In this document: positions 1 through 8,427 of the stretch, one piece after another
How positions within the stretch are numbered: the first letter of the stretch is position 1
Layout: every line of letters starts with the position of its first letter
Source: JBBDWK01 sp040902885
Lineage (GTDB): Bacteria > Acidobacteriota > Terriglobia > Bryobacterales > Bryobacteraceae
Assembly (NCBI GenBank): GCA_040902885.1
Contig: JBBDWK010000043.1
Coordinates: forward strand, 1-32,252
Reading direction: 5' to 3'
DNA length: 32,252 bases
Notes under the pieces: model-generated
Databases searched by the model: none
Told to the model about the DNA's origin: nothing
What the model saw: only the letters and a program-made list of their open reading frames with translations
Translations under genes and position numbers: made by a program

Positions 1-46
1 TCCGCTCTTACCTGCTGCCTTTTTGTTGACACCAATGTCCCTTTAA

Positions 47-484
47 TTATGCGCGTCTGTATAGAGCGTACATGTTGAGGCCGTAGGCGGCTATAGGCGA
101 CGGCACGTCAGCCCGAAATGTAGCGGTAATAACGGAGTTACCGCGACCTTTCCGAAGCTGGTAAGGCGAGGAGTCGTTTATGCCTATCGAAGCCTGACTG
201 GTCGCAAAGACCGTGCCATCAAACGGACTCCTGCTCACATTCGTTCCTCGGCTACTGCTGAAGTGCATGAACCCATTTGATTCCTCTGCAGCGCTCAGAC
301 CGGGGCTGAATTGGAAGTGCGAAGTCGGAGAAGTCGTCAGCGAACCGTCGTTGAAGTCATCAGAGAAAGCTGGGGCGTTTCCCTGAATCGAAAAGGAGTC
401 GGCGGCGAAGTTAAAGCCCGTCTGCCCAAAAGCAGGAGTTAGCAGGCCCGCGAGAACGAATACGAGAAGCGGCGCAAGCGGCAT
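47..484 (-). CDS. Small exported protein of unknown function
   Basis: A 145-residue protein starting at ATG 482-484, preceded by an AAAGG ribosome site seven bases upstream. Residues 1-20 form a typical Sec signal peptide (hydrophobic LAPLLVFVLAGLL followed by PAFG and Q at about 21), so the mature chain should be exported. The mature part is rich in Ser, Asn and Asp and contains DDFNDGSL, which resembles the start of concanavalin-like or PEP-CTERM-associated extracellular domains. No PEP-CTERM tail, lipobox or enzyme motif is visible. The chain ends abruptly in NMYALYRRA, which is short for such a domain, so the gene may be a truncated copy of a longer exported protein. It stands alone, with no operon partner in the window. 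Confidence 0.6.
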   Translation of the reverse strand: MPLAPLLVFVLAGLLTPAFGQTGFNFAADSFSIQGNAPAFSDDFNDGSLTTSPTSHFQFSPGLSAAEESNGFMHFSSSRGTNVSRSPFDGTVFATSQASIGINDSSPYQLRKGRGNSVITATFRADVPSPIAAYGLNMYALYRRA

Positions 485-517
485 GAATACCTTTCAAGGG
501 GAGATAGGGAGATTACT

Positions 518-545
518 TTTATCACATCGGAGGGGTTATAATCAA
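518..545 (-). promoter_or_regulatory. Possible sigma70-type promoter for the small exported protein
   Basis: On the minus strand a TTGATT box (540-545) is followed after 16 bases by GATAAA (518-523), about 35 bases before the ATG at 484. The stretch is visibly more AT-rich than its surroundings. Each box matches the consensus at only four of six positions, so this is a weak prediction. Confidence 0.3.
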
Positions 546-601
546 TACTTAAAATTGCCATACCTAAGGTCGTGAACGCTTGGGTTGGGAAGCCTTAAGT
601 C

Positions 602-618
602 CTATAGGTTCTATAGGT
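602..618. repeat. Short direct repeat ctataggt
   Basis: The octamer ctataggt occurs at 602-609 and 611-618, a period of nine bases, and the first copy lies inside the palindrome cctatagg (601-608). It may be the edge of a small intergenic repeat. Two copies only, so significance is uncertain. Confidence 0.35.
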
Positions 619-804
619 CATGATGCTGACTTCTTAAGAGCCAGGATATAAATATAAGTAGTGGAAAACGGTTTTGATATGCCTTCGGTCTCTCGGCGCC
701 CGTCTTCGGGTTGGACCGCTTCACGGAACGGGTTGCCGAAACCAGCTTTCGCCGTTTGATATCGTGACCGTAATTCCGCGCTTCTTCGATACAGTCCACA
801 CCAA

Positions 805-1182
805 TCGAAGGGCCGGCAGACCTCGCTGCCCTGAGCCGTCGAGTTCACGCATCCCGAGGCGCACCGCCTGGTGGGCGTTCCGCTGAACATCCCGCTGCAT
901 CCGACTCAGCTTTACGAATCGCTGGGCGAACTGGCCATCTTCGCGCTTCTGATGGCGGCGATCGTCCGGCCGCGCCGTCCGGGCGCGATCCTCGGCTTGT
1001 ACCTGCTGCTGTATTCCGCGCTGCGGTTCGGCGTGGAGTTTGTGCGCGCGCACGATCAGGCCAATCCATTCGGAGGCCCGCTCTCGATCGCGCAATGGAT
1101 CTCGCTTGCGCTGATTGCGGCGGTGCTTGGGGCACGGAGCGTACGGCGAGGACGCGCGGTGCCGGCAAGGAACGCGGGCTGA
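805..1182 (+). pseudogene. lgt: lgt remnant: C-terminal part of prolipoprotein diacylglyceryl transferase
   Basis: Lgt attaches diacylglycerol to the lipobox cysteine of prolipoproteins in the inner membrane. The frame from 871 (GTG) reads VGVPLNIPLHPTQLYESL followed by hydrophobic helices, the conserved C-terminal region of Lgt with its HPTQLYE signature. Family similarity continues upstream of that GTG: GRQTSLP, then a TGA stop at 832-834, then AVEFTHPEAHRLVG. In Lgt this place normally reads LPWAV, so the stop sits exactly where the conserved Trp codon belongs (TGG to TGA). Upstream of about 808 the similarity ends, so roughly the first half of the protein, including the substrate-binding N-terminal helices, is absent. 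The remaining frame could be translated but would not make a working enzyme. A functional copy presumably exists elsewhere, because lgt is usually essential in Gram-negative bacteria. Confidence 0.8.
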
Positions 1183-1302
1183 GTAGGGTGGGCCTCAGCC
1201 GCGCACCGGTTTCAACCGGTGCCGGATAACTCTCGCGGAGCGCGGAGAACGGGACTGAAAAGTCCCGTGGCGGGCTCAAGCCGGCTCAAGCCCACCCCAC
1301 TC
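1181..1302. repeat. Intergenic inverted-repeat element with internal hairpins
   Basis: The outer arms 1181-1200 and 1283-1302 are inverted copies matching at 17 of 20 positions (gagtagggtgggc... against gagtggggtgggc...). Inside are two perfect hairpins: gcaccggt..accggtgc at 1203-1222 and gggact..agtccc at 1251-1266. The element fills the gap between two convergent reading frames: its left arm overlaps the last bases of the lgt remnant stop and its right arm overlaps the first two bases of the M48-like gene stop. It resembles REP/MITE-like elements with terminal inverted repeats, and could also serve as a bidirectional transcription end. No poly-T tract typical of a Rho-independent terminator follows. 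Confidence 0.65.
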
Positions 1303-2017
1303 AAAAAATCAGGCGGCGTTTCATCTCTTGGAACTCCGCGGTGCTGAGCAGATATTCCGGCTTCGCTTCCAGTACCTGCATGCCGCCCTGCGCCTGTTCG
1401 ATACGCTCAGCCGGCGCTGGATGAGTGGAGGCGCGCGTTGGCGTCGGAAGCCTCCTCAAATTCTCGATGTAGGCCGCTGGATCGTAGCCGGCTTGATCAA
1501 GGCAAGCAAGGCCGCGAGCGTCGGCTTCCGATACGGCGGTGCGGTAAGCCTCCATAGAGCCGAGTGGAACGGCCGTCCCCGCTCCCACGTTGTAGGCATG
1601 ACCCAACCAACTGCCCATGAAGATGAGCGGCGTGCTGGTGTAGTTGACAGCGGTCTGCCGTATCGGCTTGTAGGCGATGAGATGCGCCAACACGCCCGCC
1701 AGTTCGGCTTCACTGCCTGCGTGCCGGAGGACACCTGTATTCACAAATAGAAAGCCGCCCGGCAGGGCGAAGCCGTTCATCTCGTCTGACACGATCACTC
1801 CGACGTTGACTGGCTTCCCAGCCGCGCACCGCGCCGATACTGTTTGGGCGAGTCGGTCCACGTAGGCCACAACGGCTGGATCGTCAAGCAGGGTTGCGGA
1901 ACGTTTTACATTCTCGGAAAGGTGCTTGCCAAGGGCGCACTCCTTTTCCTGCTCCTGGCAAACACCGGCGGGCAGCAGGACCGCAAATCCCAAAAGGAGG
2001 CGCAGGAACTTTTCCAT
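1301..2017 (-). CDS. Exported M48-like metallopeptidase homologue with a destroyed active site
   Basis: The start is ATG at 2015-2017, two bases after the VWA1 stop and preceded by GAGAGG; the frame is open further upstream but only inside VWA1. The product is 238 residues. A signal peptide (MEKFLRLLLGFAVLLPAGVC) directs export. The M48 core is clear: GFALPGGFLFVNTGVLRHAGSE, then ELAGVLAH, later SEADARGL..AGYDP and THPAPAERI. However, the zinc-binding HExxH reads HLIAY: the first His remains, the catalytic Glu is Leu and the second His is Tyr, while the third-ligand Glu (SEADA) is kept. An active peptidase is therefore not expected. It may be a pseudoenzyme with a binding or chaperone role, or a decaying gene. 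It is the last gene of the VWA/tubulin-like block. Confidence 0.8.
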   Translation of the reverse strand: MEKFLRLLLGFAVLLPAGVCQEQEKECALGKHLSENVKRSATLLDDPAVVAYVDRLAQTVSARCAAGKPVNVGVIVSDEMNGFALPGGFLFVNTGVLRHAGSEAELAGVLAHLIAYKPIRQTAVNYTSTPLIFMGSWLGHAYNVGAGTAVPLGSMEAYRTAVSEADARGLACLDQAGYDPAAYIENLRRLPTPTRASTHPAPAERIEQAQGGMQVLEAKPEYLLSTAEFQEMKRRLIF

Positions 2018-2019
2018 CG

Positions 2020-3621
2020 TCAACCTCTCATCCGATTGTATCCCGCCCGGAAATACCAGAGTGCCGCAAGGACGGATAGGATGACGATGAGTGCCGACCA
2101 CAAGCGGTAACGGTAGAGCATGCCGCGCCGCTCACCTACGTGGAACGTCTTCGGCGCAACGGTTTCTTCCCAAGTTCGGTTCGAATCGCCAACAACCAGC
2201 TTGGCGCCGATCCTATAGGAACCCGCGACGGCGGCTTCAGGCAGCCTGCCTGTCAACACCAGAACCTCTTTAAGCCAGGAAGTGACTTTCGCTTCCAGCA
2301 CAACCGGGATGGGCGGCCCCTCGGGCGGTGAAACCGTAGCCACGGCTGTGACGCTTTTGCTTTGAATTTGTTCGGACATATAGGTCCGCCACCATTCAAG
2401 CGAGGGATCGTGTTCGGACCATTTCCACAGGTGCAATTCGATTGCGAGCGGGTCGCCCGCGTGTACCGGTTTGTCCGGCAACCAGCGCAGATCGACGTTA
2501 TTCCCGTGATAGGCGCTGCGCGGTTCGACGCACGTGGCTTGAGGCGCGTCGATTAGCCACGTCGCGTATTGCGAAGTGGCGCGGCGGCGGGCATGGACAT
2601 CAGAGTTACTATCCGGAGGCTCCCTGACGATTCCACGAGTTTGAGCGTCGTAGCGGAGCAGCAGGCTTTGCGAACCGCCGCCTTCTTCCAGACACAAACG
2701 GACGGGCTCGTTCGCTCGCGCGAAAACCACTAGAGCCCTCGATCCGGGCGCCACTCCGGTGCTGGACACCGCCTGAGGAAAGATCGTCTGCCAGACGGCA
2801 TCGAGAATATTGCCGGAAAGAACCGAGCGGGACCGGCCGTAAAGCGACTCCGCAAGGGCGTGAAGAAAGTACGGACCCTCCCCTTTCTGGATGTGGTCCA
2901 ACAAGCGCAGGAATTGTTCTTGAACGTTCGCGCCGCCTGTGGCCTGAAGTCGCGTGCGGATCTCCTCCCGCCGGCCGTTCTCGCTTGTGCCTGCAAGTTC
3001 GTCGATCGCGATCGTGTATACCGCCACGTCAAGCGTGCGCAGCGTCCCAGTCGACTCGAAGATGCCGCGATAGGCTGTCCGTTCTTCAGGTTGAAAAGGC
3101 GCGTCCGCCCGGCGGTTGTGCGGGCCGACGTCCAGCTCGCCGTCGGAGACGATCAGCAGATGTTTCGCCGCGGCGGCCGGCATGCTCTCGAACTCCTCGG
3201 CGGCGCGCTCGATAGCCTTGTTCAGCTCGGTGCGCCCACCCATGCCTCGGGGGAGCGCAACGCCCCAGCGATACTCTGGCCAGGAATCTCCCCATCGAAG
3301 CGGCCCGGGGGGCAGGCCCGCTGGGTGTACCCCGTCTCCAAAAAAGAAGACCTTCAGGAAATTCCTGCGCGTGGTGTCGCTTTCGGCAGCGGCTCCCAGG
3401 AGAATCTGAGAGAGCGAGAGCAACTCGTTGCGGAGACTCACATCCCGATCGGCCTGATTGGAGCTCAGCGAGACGTCCACCAGGACGATCCACCGGTGTT
3501 CCGCCGGAGCGGCAGGTCCAGCCTGCAACAGAGTGGAGGCGGCCAACAGAAATGCCAGTGCTTTACCTGGCTTCCGGCGCGTGCCGGGCAAACCGCGCGG
3601 CACGTTCAGCGGCGCTTCCAA
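2020..3621 (-). CDS. Periplasmic VWA-domain protein with C-terminal membrane anchor (VWA1)
   Basis: About 533 residues from TTG 3621; a start at the TTG ten codons further in is equally possible because it aligns with the ATG of VWA2. A Sec signal (about residues 21-40) is followed by a von Willebrand A domain with a complete metal site: D49, S51, S53 (DVSLS), T131 (GGRT) and D160 (VSDGE). The middle region (about 230-500) has no domain I recognise and is probably beta-rich. A transmembrane helix lies at about 508-523, with a basic end (YNRMRG), so the bulk should face the periplasm. It is a paralogue of the VWA2 gene at 8420-10385, but lacks that protein's tail beyond the helix. VWA domains with a MIDAS site generally mediate metal-dependent protein binding. 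It lies two bases upstream of the M48-like gene. Confidence 0.85.
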   Translation of the reverse strand: MEAPLNVPRGLPGTRRKPGKALAFLLAASTLLQAGPAAPAEHRWIVLVDVSLSSNQADRDVSLRNELLSLSQILLGAAAESDTTRRNFLKVFFFGDGVHPAGLPPGPLRWGDSWPEYRWGVALPRGMGGRTELNKAIERAAEEFESMPAAAAKHLLIVSDGELDVGPHNRRADAPFQPEERTAYRGIFESTGTLRTLDVAVYTIAIDELAGTSENGRREEIRTRLQATGGANVQEQFLRLLDHIQKGEGPYFLHALAESLYGRSRSVLSGNILDAVWQTIFPQAVSSTGVAPGSRALVVFARANEPVRLCLEEGGGSQSLLLRYDAQTRGIVREPPDSNSDVHARRRATSQYATWLIDAPQATCVEPRSAYHGNNVDLRWLPDKPVHAGDPLAIELHLWKWSEHDPSLEWWRTYMSEQIQSKSVTAVATVSPPEGPPIPVVLEAKVTSWLKEVLVLTGRLPEAAVAGSYRIGAKLVVGDSNRTWEETVAPKTFHVGERRGMLYRYRLWSALIVILSVLAALWYFRAGYNRMRG

Positions 3622-3634
3622 CGCTTTACGTTGG

Positions 3635-3662
3635 GTTATGCTTTACAGTAACACGAGATCAA
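3635..3662 (-). promoter_or_regulatory. Possible promoter upstream of VWA1
   Basis: The 103-base gap between the membrane-protein gene and VWA1 is the only sizeable gap inside the block. On the minus strand it contains TTGATC (3657-3662), a 16-base spacer and CATAAC (3635-3640), just upstream of the TTG start at 3621. Each box has four of six consensus bases. It could let VWA1 and the M48-like gene be expressed apart from the damaged upstream genes. Confidence 0.3.
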
Positions 3663-3795
3663 CAAAAACCATCGTAATTGTTTCATTCGGAGCGGCGGTT
3701 CGGCGTGTGTAACCGTGTCCCGCCCTACAACGGCCCGGCACCGGCGGTCATGCTCTGGGACTGCTCCGTGTAGCCCTGCGTCCACTGGACGACGA

Positions 3796-5622
3796 TCAGG
3801 GCTTCCCGCCTTGTTCCGGTCCAGGCAGCGGGCTGCGCAAGGCGCGAGAGAATGGCGTCGCGGAGTTGGGGGGTATCGATTCCGGCAGGGCTACCGCCGT
3901 CTTTAGAACTTTCCCCTCGGCGGGCATCCACGGCGACGACTCGCGCAGTATGCGGTCCAAACGCTCTCCGATCGGGGAATCGAGAGCGGAGATGTCCCCC
4001 AACCGCTCCAGAACGCCGTTCATCGTGAGATTGGAGAACTCCGCGCAAAGCTCGCGGGCGTGCGCGAGGAGTCTCTCGAAGAGGGGACTTCTTCGGCCGG
4101 CGCGAGCGGTCGAGAGCGCTTCCTCCGGCCGCAGCCAGAATGCTTCAAGCGCCCTTTGGGGGGCGAACCGGCTGTCGTTCAGCAACCGGTCAATCAATTC
4201 TTCGGGCAATTCGAGCAAATCTGCAACCCAAGTTGACGTATCGTCATCCGCATTCAGGCCTTGGATGTCCTGGTGGACCGATTCCCGGATAGCCCTGTGG
4301 TGTTCGAGAATTTCAGTGACGACTTCATGACACGCACGGTAGCCTTTCAACTCGCCGATCATATCCCTGGGAGGAGGAGGCTGTTGGAAAGTCCGAATCG
4401 TGTTCTTAATCGTAAATCCAATGATCAGCATGATCAATGCCCCGGCCAAGAACAGGAATAGGGGCAGGCCGGCCGGGAAACTGAACGGGGAAACGTCCAG
4501 GCCCAGGCTTCCAAGCAGGACGATCAGGAACCCCGCCACGCACACCAGGAATACAGCTACACGCGCCCGATCCACCGTCTCTTCTACCCTGACTATTTCC
4601 ACCGGGGCCAAAGTTGTCAGCTTGCCCGCTTTAAACCTGGCGTACCAGGGCGCGAATTCGTCCATGAAGGTTGCCAACCGAACTTTGGCTCTATCCTGGA
4701 TACGGCGCAGCGACTCCGTCCTTTCATCCAGGCGATTCAGGAGGAAGCCGGCATGAAACCCAGCCTTTTGAACGCCGCTCTGCAAATCCTGCATGCCCTC
4801 GAGTTTCAACACATCGGCCAACGTGGAATCCCGCGCCGCAAACTTCTCGGCAAGCAACCGCTTCTCAATCGCCTCACACCATACGTCGGATCCGAAATCT
4901 TCAGTGAAGCTAGAGGTATGTGTCTCCCGTTGAAGCTGGCGCACCAACCTTCGATGAAGGGCTTGGGCAATCTGCTCACGCGCGTCATCGCTTGAAAATA
5001 CGATCTCTGCGACGCCCATGGAGACGAACAGGCCCGCGAATCCGAGTCTGCTGCGTTCATTCTCCAGTTGGCGGTGCAGGTCCGGTGCAAGGTCCGTTAT
5101 GGTGAGGTGGGCAAGAACGGCGGCGTGCTGGGCCGCGATCTCGCCGGGGTCCGTAAGCGTCAATCCCTTGGTGTTTACGGTATCGAGTAGCACGACCGCA
5201 TCGAAGTCATCCAACCTGGAAGTATCGCCGGGACCGAACGTCAAAGTCTCGAGTGATCCGCGCGTCGCCTCGCCAAGGGGCTGAAACTCGCGCGGCACTG
5301 CTAGGATCGCGCGGCCGATCCGAGATCTGTAACGCTGTCGAGCCGATCGGATCGCGGCGCATATGGCGGGAATCGAACCCGCGTCCGGGCCTTCCCATCG
5401 TTCCGCGACAACGAGCAGGTGAATCCGGCCGATGGGTTCCCGCAGCCGGTCCACTGCCGGTTGAATGACAGCGCCGAAATCCGCTGGACTACAACGATGG
5501 CACGAGACCGGGCGGCCCCACAGTGCTCCCTGGGCAGCAAGGGCATCGAGGACACGCATACCGGCTTCGTCGAGTGCGACGGCAACCACGCCGGAAAGCG
5601 ACTCTTCGACCCCCGCTCTCAA
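3796..5622 (-). CDS. Two-helix membrane protein of the VWA/tubulin-like block, frameshifted near its C-terminus
   Basis: The TTG start at 5622 is supported by GGAGG seven bases upstream and by a 4-nt TTGA overlap with the tubulin-like gene. The N-terminal part (1-350) is soluble, with a DxxVLLDTVN-like strand region and helical 185-320. Two transmembrane helices lie at about 354-375 and 384-405, and a soluble helical C-terminal part follows. As read, the frame ends at 3796 after 608 residues. The last stretch in frame (ESIPPNSATPFSRALRS) looks non-natural, whereas the neighbouring frame, which reads DTPQLRDAILSRLAQ and ends at 3725, continues naturally. Restoring one base in the G6 run at 3868-3873 joins them into a protein of about 632 residues. 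I recognise no family. Its tight coupling to the tubulin-like gene suggests a membrane partner for it. Confidence 0.7.
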   Translation of the reverse strand: MRAGVEESLSGVVAVALDEAGMRVLDALAAQGALWGRPVSCHRCSPADFGAVIQPAVDRLREPIGRIHLLVVAERWEGPDAGSIPAICAAIRSARQRYRSRIGRAILAVPREFQPLGEATRGSLETLTFGPGDTSRLDDFDAVVLLDTVNTKGLTLTDPGEIAAQHAAVLAHLTITDLAPDLHRQLENERSRLGFAGLFVSMGVAEIVFSSDDAREQIAQALHRRLVRQLQRETHTSSFTEDFGSDVWCEAIEKRLLAEKFAARDSTLADVLKLEGMQDLQSGVQKAGFHAGFLLNRLDERTESLRRIQDRAKVRLATFMDEFAPWYARFKAGKLTTLAPVEIVRVEETVDRARVAVFLVCVAGFLIVLLGSLGLDVSPFSFPAGLPLFLFLAGALIMLIIGFTIKNTIRTFQQPPPPRDMIGELKGYRACHEVVTEILEHHRAIRESVHQDIQGLNADDDTSTWVADLLELPEELIDRLLNDSRFAPQRALEAFWLRPEEALSTARAGRRSPLFERLLAHARELCAEFSNLTMNGVLERLGDISALDSPIGERLDRILRESSPWMPAEGKVLKTAVALPESIPPNSATPFSRALRSPLPGPEQGGKP

Positions 5623-8427
5623 ATAGGCCCTCCACCGCTGCTCATCGCGGCCCGCACGGCGCGAAGCTCCTGGTGTACTTGGAACACTTCCCGGTTCATC
5701 GGCCTGACCGTCACGGATGCACTGCCGCCCACTCCGTGGGCCGGCGCCTGCTGAATATCGGCGCCGGCCCGGGCGGCAAAGGACGCCGCTCCGCCGACCC
5801 CGTAGGCATGCGCCTGCCGAAGCTTGCGGATCAGCTCGATGCGCCAGTACTCCAGTTCCTCGTTCCTCAAAAGGATCCCAGATTGAAACACCAGATTCTC
5901 GGCCTCGGCGATAAGCGCCTCGTTGACGCGAAACTGCTCGAAGGCCCTGTGGCGGAAGGGATCCAGCCGTACCGGTTGCTGGCCGTTAGCGATGAATGCA
6001 TAACCGCCTGAAGAGCGCTTCAGCGCACCCTCGCGCTCGGCTAGGCTGAACAGCCGCAAAAGCGCCAGTTCCCGAAGATCGTCGTCGGGAAAAGGAAGGT
6101 CTGTCACCCAGCGGTAGTCCAGGAAAAAATGCATGTCGTAGCGTTGCTCCAGGGTGATCGCTTCGACGAAGCTCCTCCTGTAATCCTGCAGGCGCTTCAG
6201 ACCGATCAGCGACGATCCGTGCTGGACCCGAAGCACGGGAACGTAATCGGGCCACTCATCTTCCAAAAACACCGTCTGAGGATTGCTTTCGCGAAGCGTC
6301 CCCGACAGGAGCGAATCGGATGCCGCGCCGACCAGGACGATTTCCAGAATGTTATTGCGGTGGGGATACGTCTCGTGTATTTCCCAGCTTGCCCGGGCGC
6401 GCGCACTTAAGGCGCTTACCATCTCTCGGTACCGGTCGCTCGGATGCTTGTAGCAGTCCGCGAGCAGGCGATCGCACGTCATGCCCGCCTCGCCCTGAAA
6501 ATGGTCGTGCATCGCCCTGGTGCAGAGAGCATAGAACCGGGAACTGAGCTCGGCCGCACTCACCTGAGACCACGTGTCGAACTCCTCGACCAACCCCGCG
6601 AGGATTCGCTCGATCATGGCCTCCCGGAACGGATCCAGCAAAGTGATGAACCATGCCAAAGGGCAAACACCGGTACGCGAGGGCCGCACCCGATAGTACG
6701 CAATCTCGTCGTCGGCCTTCCTCAACCGGAGGTTTACGAAGAGGGTCCGGATATGCTGCCACCTCTCGATCAGACCGTCCACGCCGTCGGCGAGGCGACC
6801 AATCTGAAGACCCTGCCCCTGAAAAACCCTCTCCTTCGCTTCCAGCTGATAAAACACCTTCCAAGGCCTCAATTCATCCTCCCACTCCTTGATGACGCGA
6901 ACGCCGTGGCGGTCGATCAAGTCGGCGGCGGCGCGGTGGATGTCGGTCTCGCCCTTGGCCTGTTGGGCGTTGCTGGACAAGGTCTGCTGCAACTGGCGGA
7001 GACGACTCAGAAGCCCCTGGAGAAAAGCGAGGCTGCGGTCAAACCCGCTTGCCCGAGGCAGCATGGAAAGCAACACTTGGCGCACAGCCGCCCGAAGCTC
7101 CTCGCCCCCGCATATCTGCCTGGCGGCCTGCTGCTCGGCTTGGCGGCGGAGCTCCGCACGCGCCTGAGAGAGAATGCCCGGAATCATCGCGCCGGCGGCC
7201 CTTTCTTGCTTGTCGTCTATGAGGAGCGCAACCGGCGTCATATCGAGCTGTAATACGGGGACGAGCTTCTGCACATTATCAACCGTCACCCCCAGAGAGG
7301 CCGGGACAATGACCACCTGGCGGTCCAAGTCGTGGTCTGGTTTGGGCGCCGGCTGCAGAAGCTGAAGCCGAGCATCGCTTGCGAGGCCAGCGCCTAGCGA
7401 CTGCCCGAGCAACTCGGATGGAATTTCAACGCCTAGAACTCCGTAGCTGCTGTAGCAACACAGGCGCTCGCGTGAATCCCGAACCGTGGCTCCCTGGGCA
7501 TTAGCATTGATTGCACAAGCTACCGCACGCCTGCCGACCTCGGTAGCCGTCAGCAGGAAAAGCGTCTCACCGATCATCGCCGCGAGACCCTCCACGTCCA
7601 TAACCCCGCCCTGCTGCAGCCCGCTCAACAGGTAACAGTAGTTGAACGGGACATCGCGGGACACATCCACATGATCTGGCTCGTACTCGACGCACCAGCC
7701 CTCTCCCTGCGATCCATTCATGAAGTGGTCCAGCTCCTGGAGCGCGGCATAGCAGTTCGCTTCGAGTGACCGCATGACAACCGGCTTGTTGCGGAAGGCT
7801 TCAGGCAGAACCAGATGTCCAGTGACGGTTACGTCTTTATTCGTAAAGCCCTTGGCCCACCGGCGCAAGTCGTAGGCAAGGTCGAGAAACATGCCCGATC
7901 CGGTACCGCCGCACAGTGACCCGACCACGTGATATCGATTCCCGCGTCAAGGTCGACATTGACGCCGGTCTCCTGCATGTGCTTCAGCGCCTGCGCATTG
8001 TCCGCGATCCCGTCAGCGCTTCCGTCACTGCGCCCTTGATACGCTCGCGTTGATAGAAATAGCAAAGCCGGCCGATCGGGCGGATGCCTCCTGCGCCTAC
8101 CGCGACCTGCTGGAAGCTGAGCCATGGAGGAAGCCACTTGGCATAGTGGCGAAACTCCTCCCTTCCGGCGATCACGTCCTGAATCACGCTTTGCGCATTA
8201 AAGCCGCCCAGGTAAACATGCTCGGCATGGGCCACCAGGCGGGGCGTCCGGTCGTCCTGGTAGTCCGTGTCGAACGCCCGGATCGCGGCATAGTGGCGTC
8301 TAGGTCCCACAAACTGGTCGAAGCGCAGTTTTGCCTGTTTTGCGGCCGAGGCGCCGGTGCCGCCGACGGCGGCAATCAGTGTCGGTTTCACGACTCTGGC
8401 AAGTCCTTGAAGAGAGTTATTAGTCAT
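5619..8427 (-). pseudogene. Large tubulin/FtsZ-superfamily protein (Tubulin_2-like), interrupted by two frameshifts
   Basis: The start is ATG 8425-8427, overlapping the VWA2 stop by 8 nt, with AGGA upstream. The N-terminal piece reads PTLIAAVGGTGASAAKQAKLRF, a nucleotide-fold beginning typical of Tubulin_2 proteins. The next long piece (7928-5619) begins GSLCGGTGSGMFLD, the tubulin/FtsZ signature loop that binds the GTP phosphates. Between them the first frame runs into a stop (GSRTMRRR) while another frame supplies a plausible bridge, ADNAQALKHMQETGVNVDLDAGIDI. Adding one base near 8009-8011 and one near 7930 gives a continuous protein of about 936 residues, with roughly 700 residues of helical extension after the GTPase core. 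Tubulin-like proteins of this sort have been reported next to VWA genes and linked to membrane remodelling; that role is by analogy only. As read, the signature loop is separated from the N-terminus, so the gene is inactive unless the shifts are sequence errors. Confidence 0.75.

Larger units (their letters stand above)
485..804. other. Intergenic stretch without a supported gene
   Basis: This stretch holds the possible promoter above and a short ctataggt repeat. Two overlapping short minus-strand frames (within 611-890) have unremarkable composition, overlap the lgt remnant antisense, and show no recognisable motif. The left breakpoint of the lgt remnant lies at its right end. I see no tRNA or other RNA gene. 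Confidence 0.5.

Noticed and set aside
611..890. Short minus-strand frames upstream of the lgt remnant
   Set aside because: They overlap each other and the lgt remnant, have poor ribosome sites and no recognisable motif.
5364..5386. Sequence resembling a tRNA/tmRNA T-arm on the minus strand (GGGTTCGATTCCCG within GGACGCGG...CGCCA)
   Set aside because: It lies in the middle of the membrane-protein frame, which continues naturally on both sides (EGPDAGSIPAICAAIRS). No acceptor stem, anticodon arm or CCA end can be found around it, so it is most likely coincidence rather than an attachment-site remnant.
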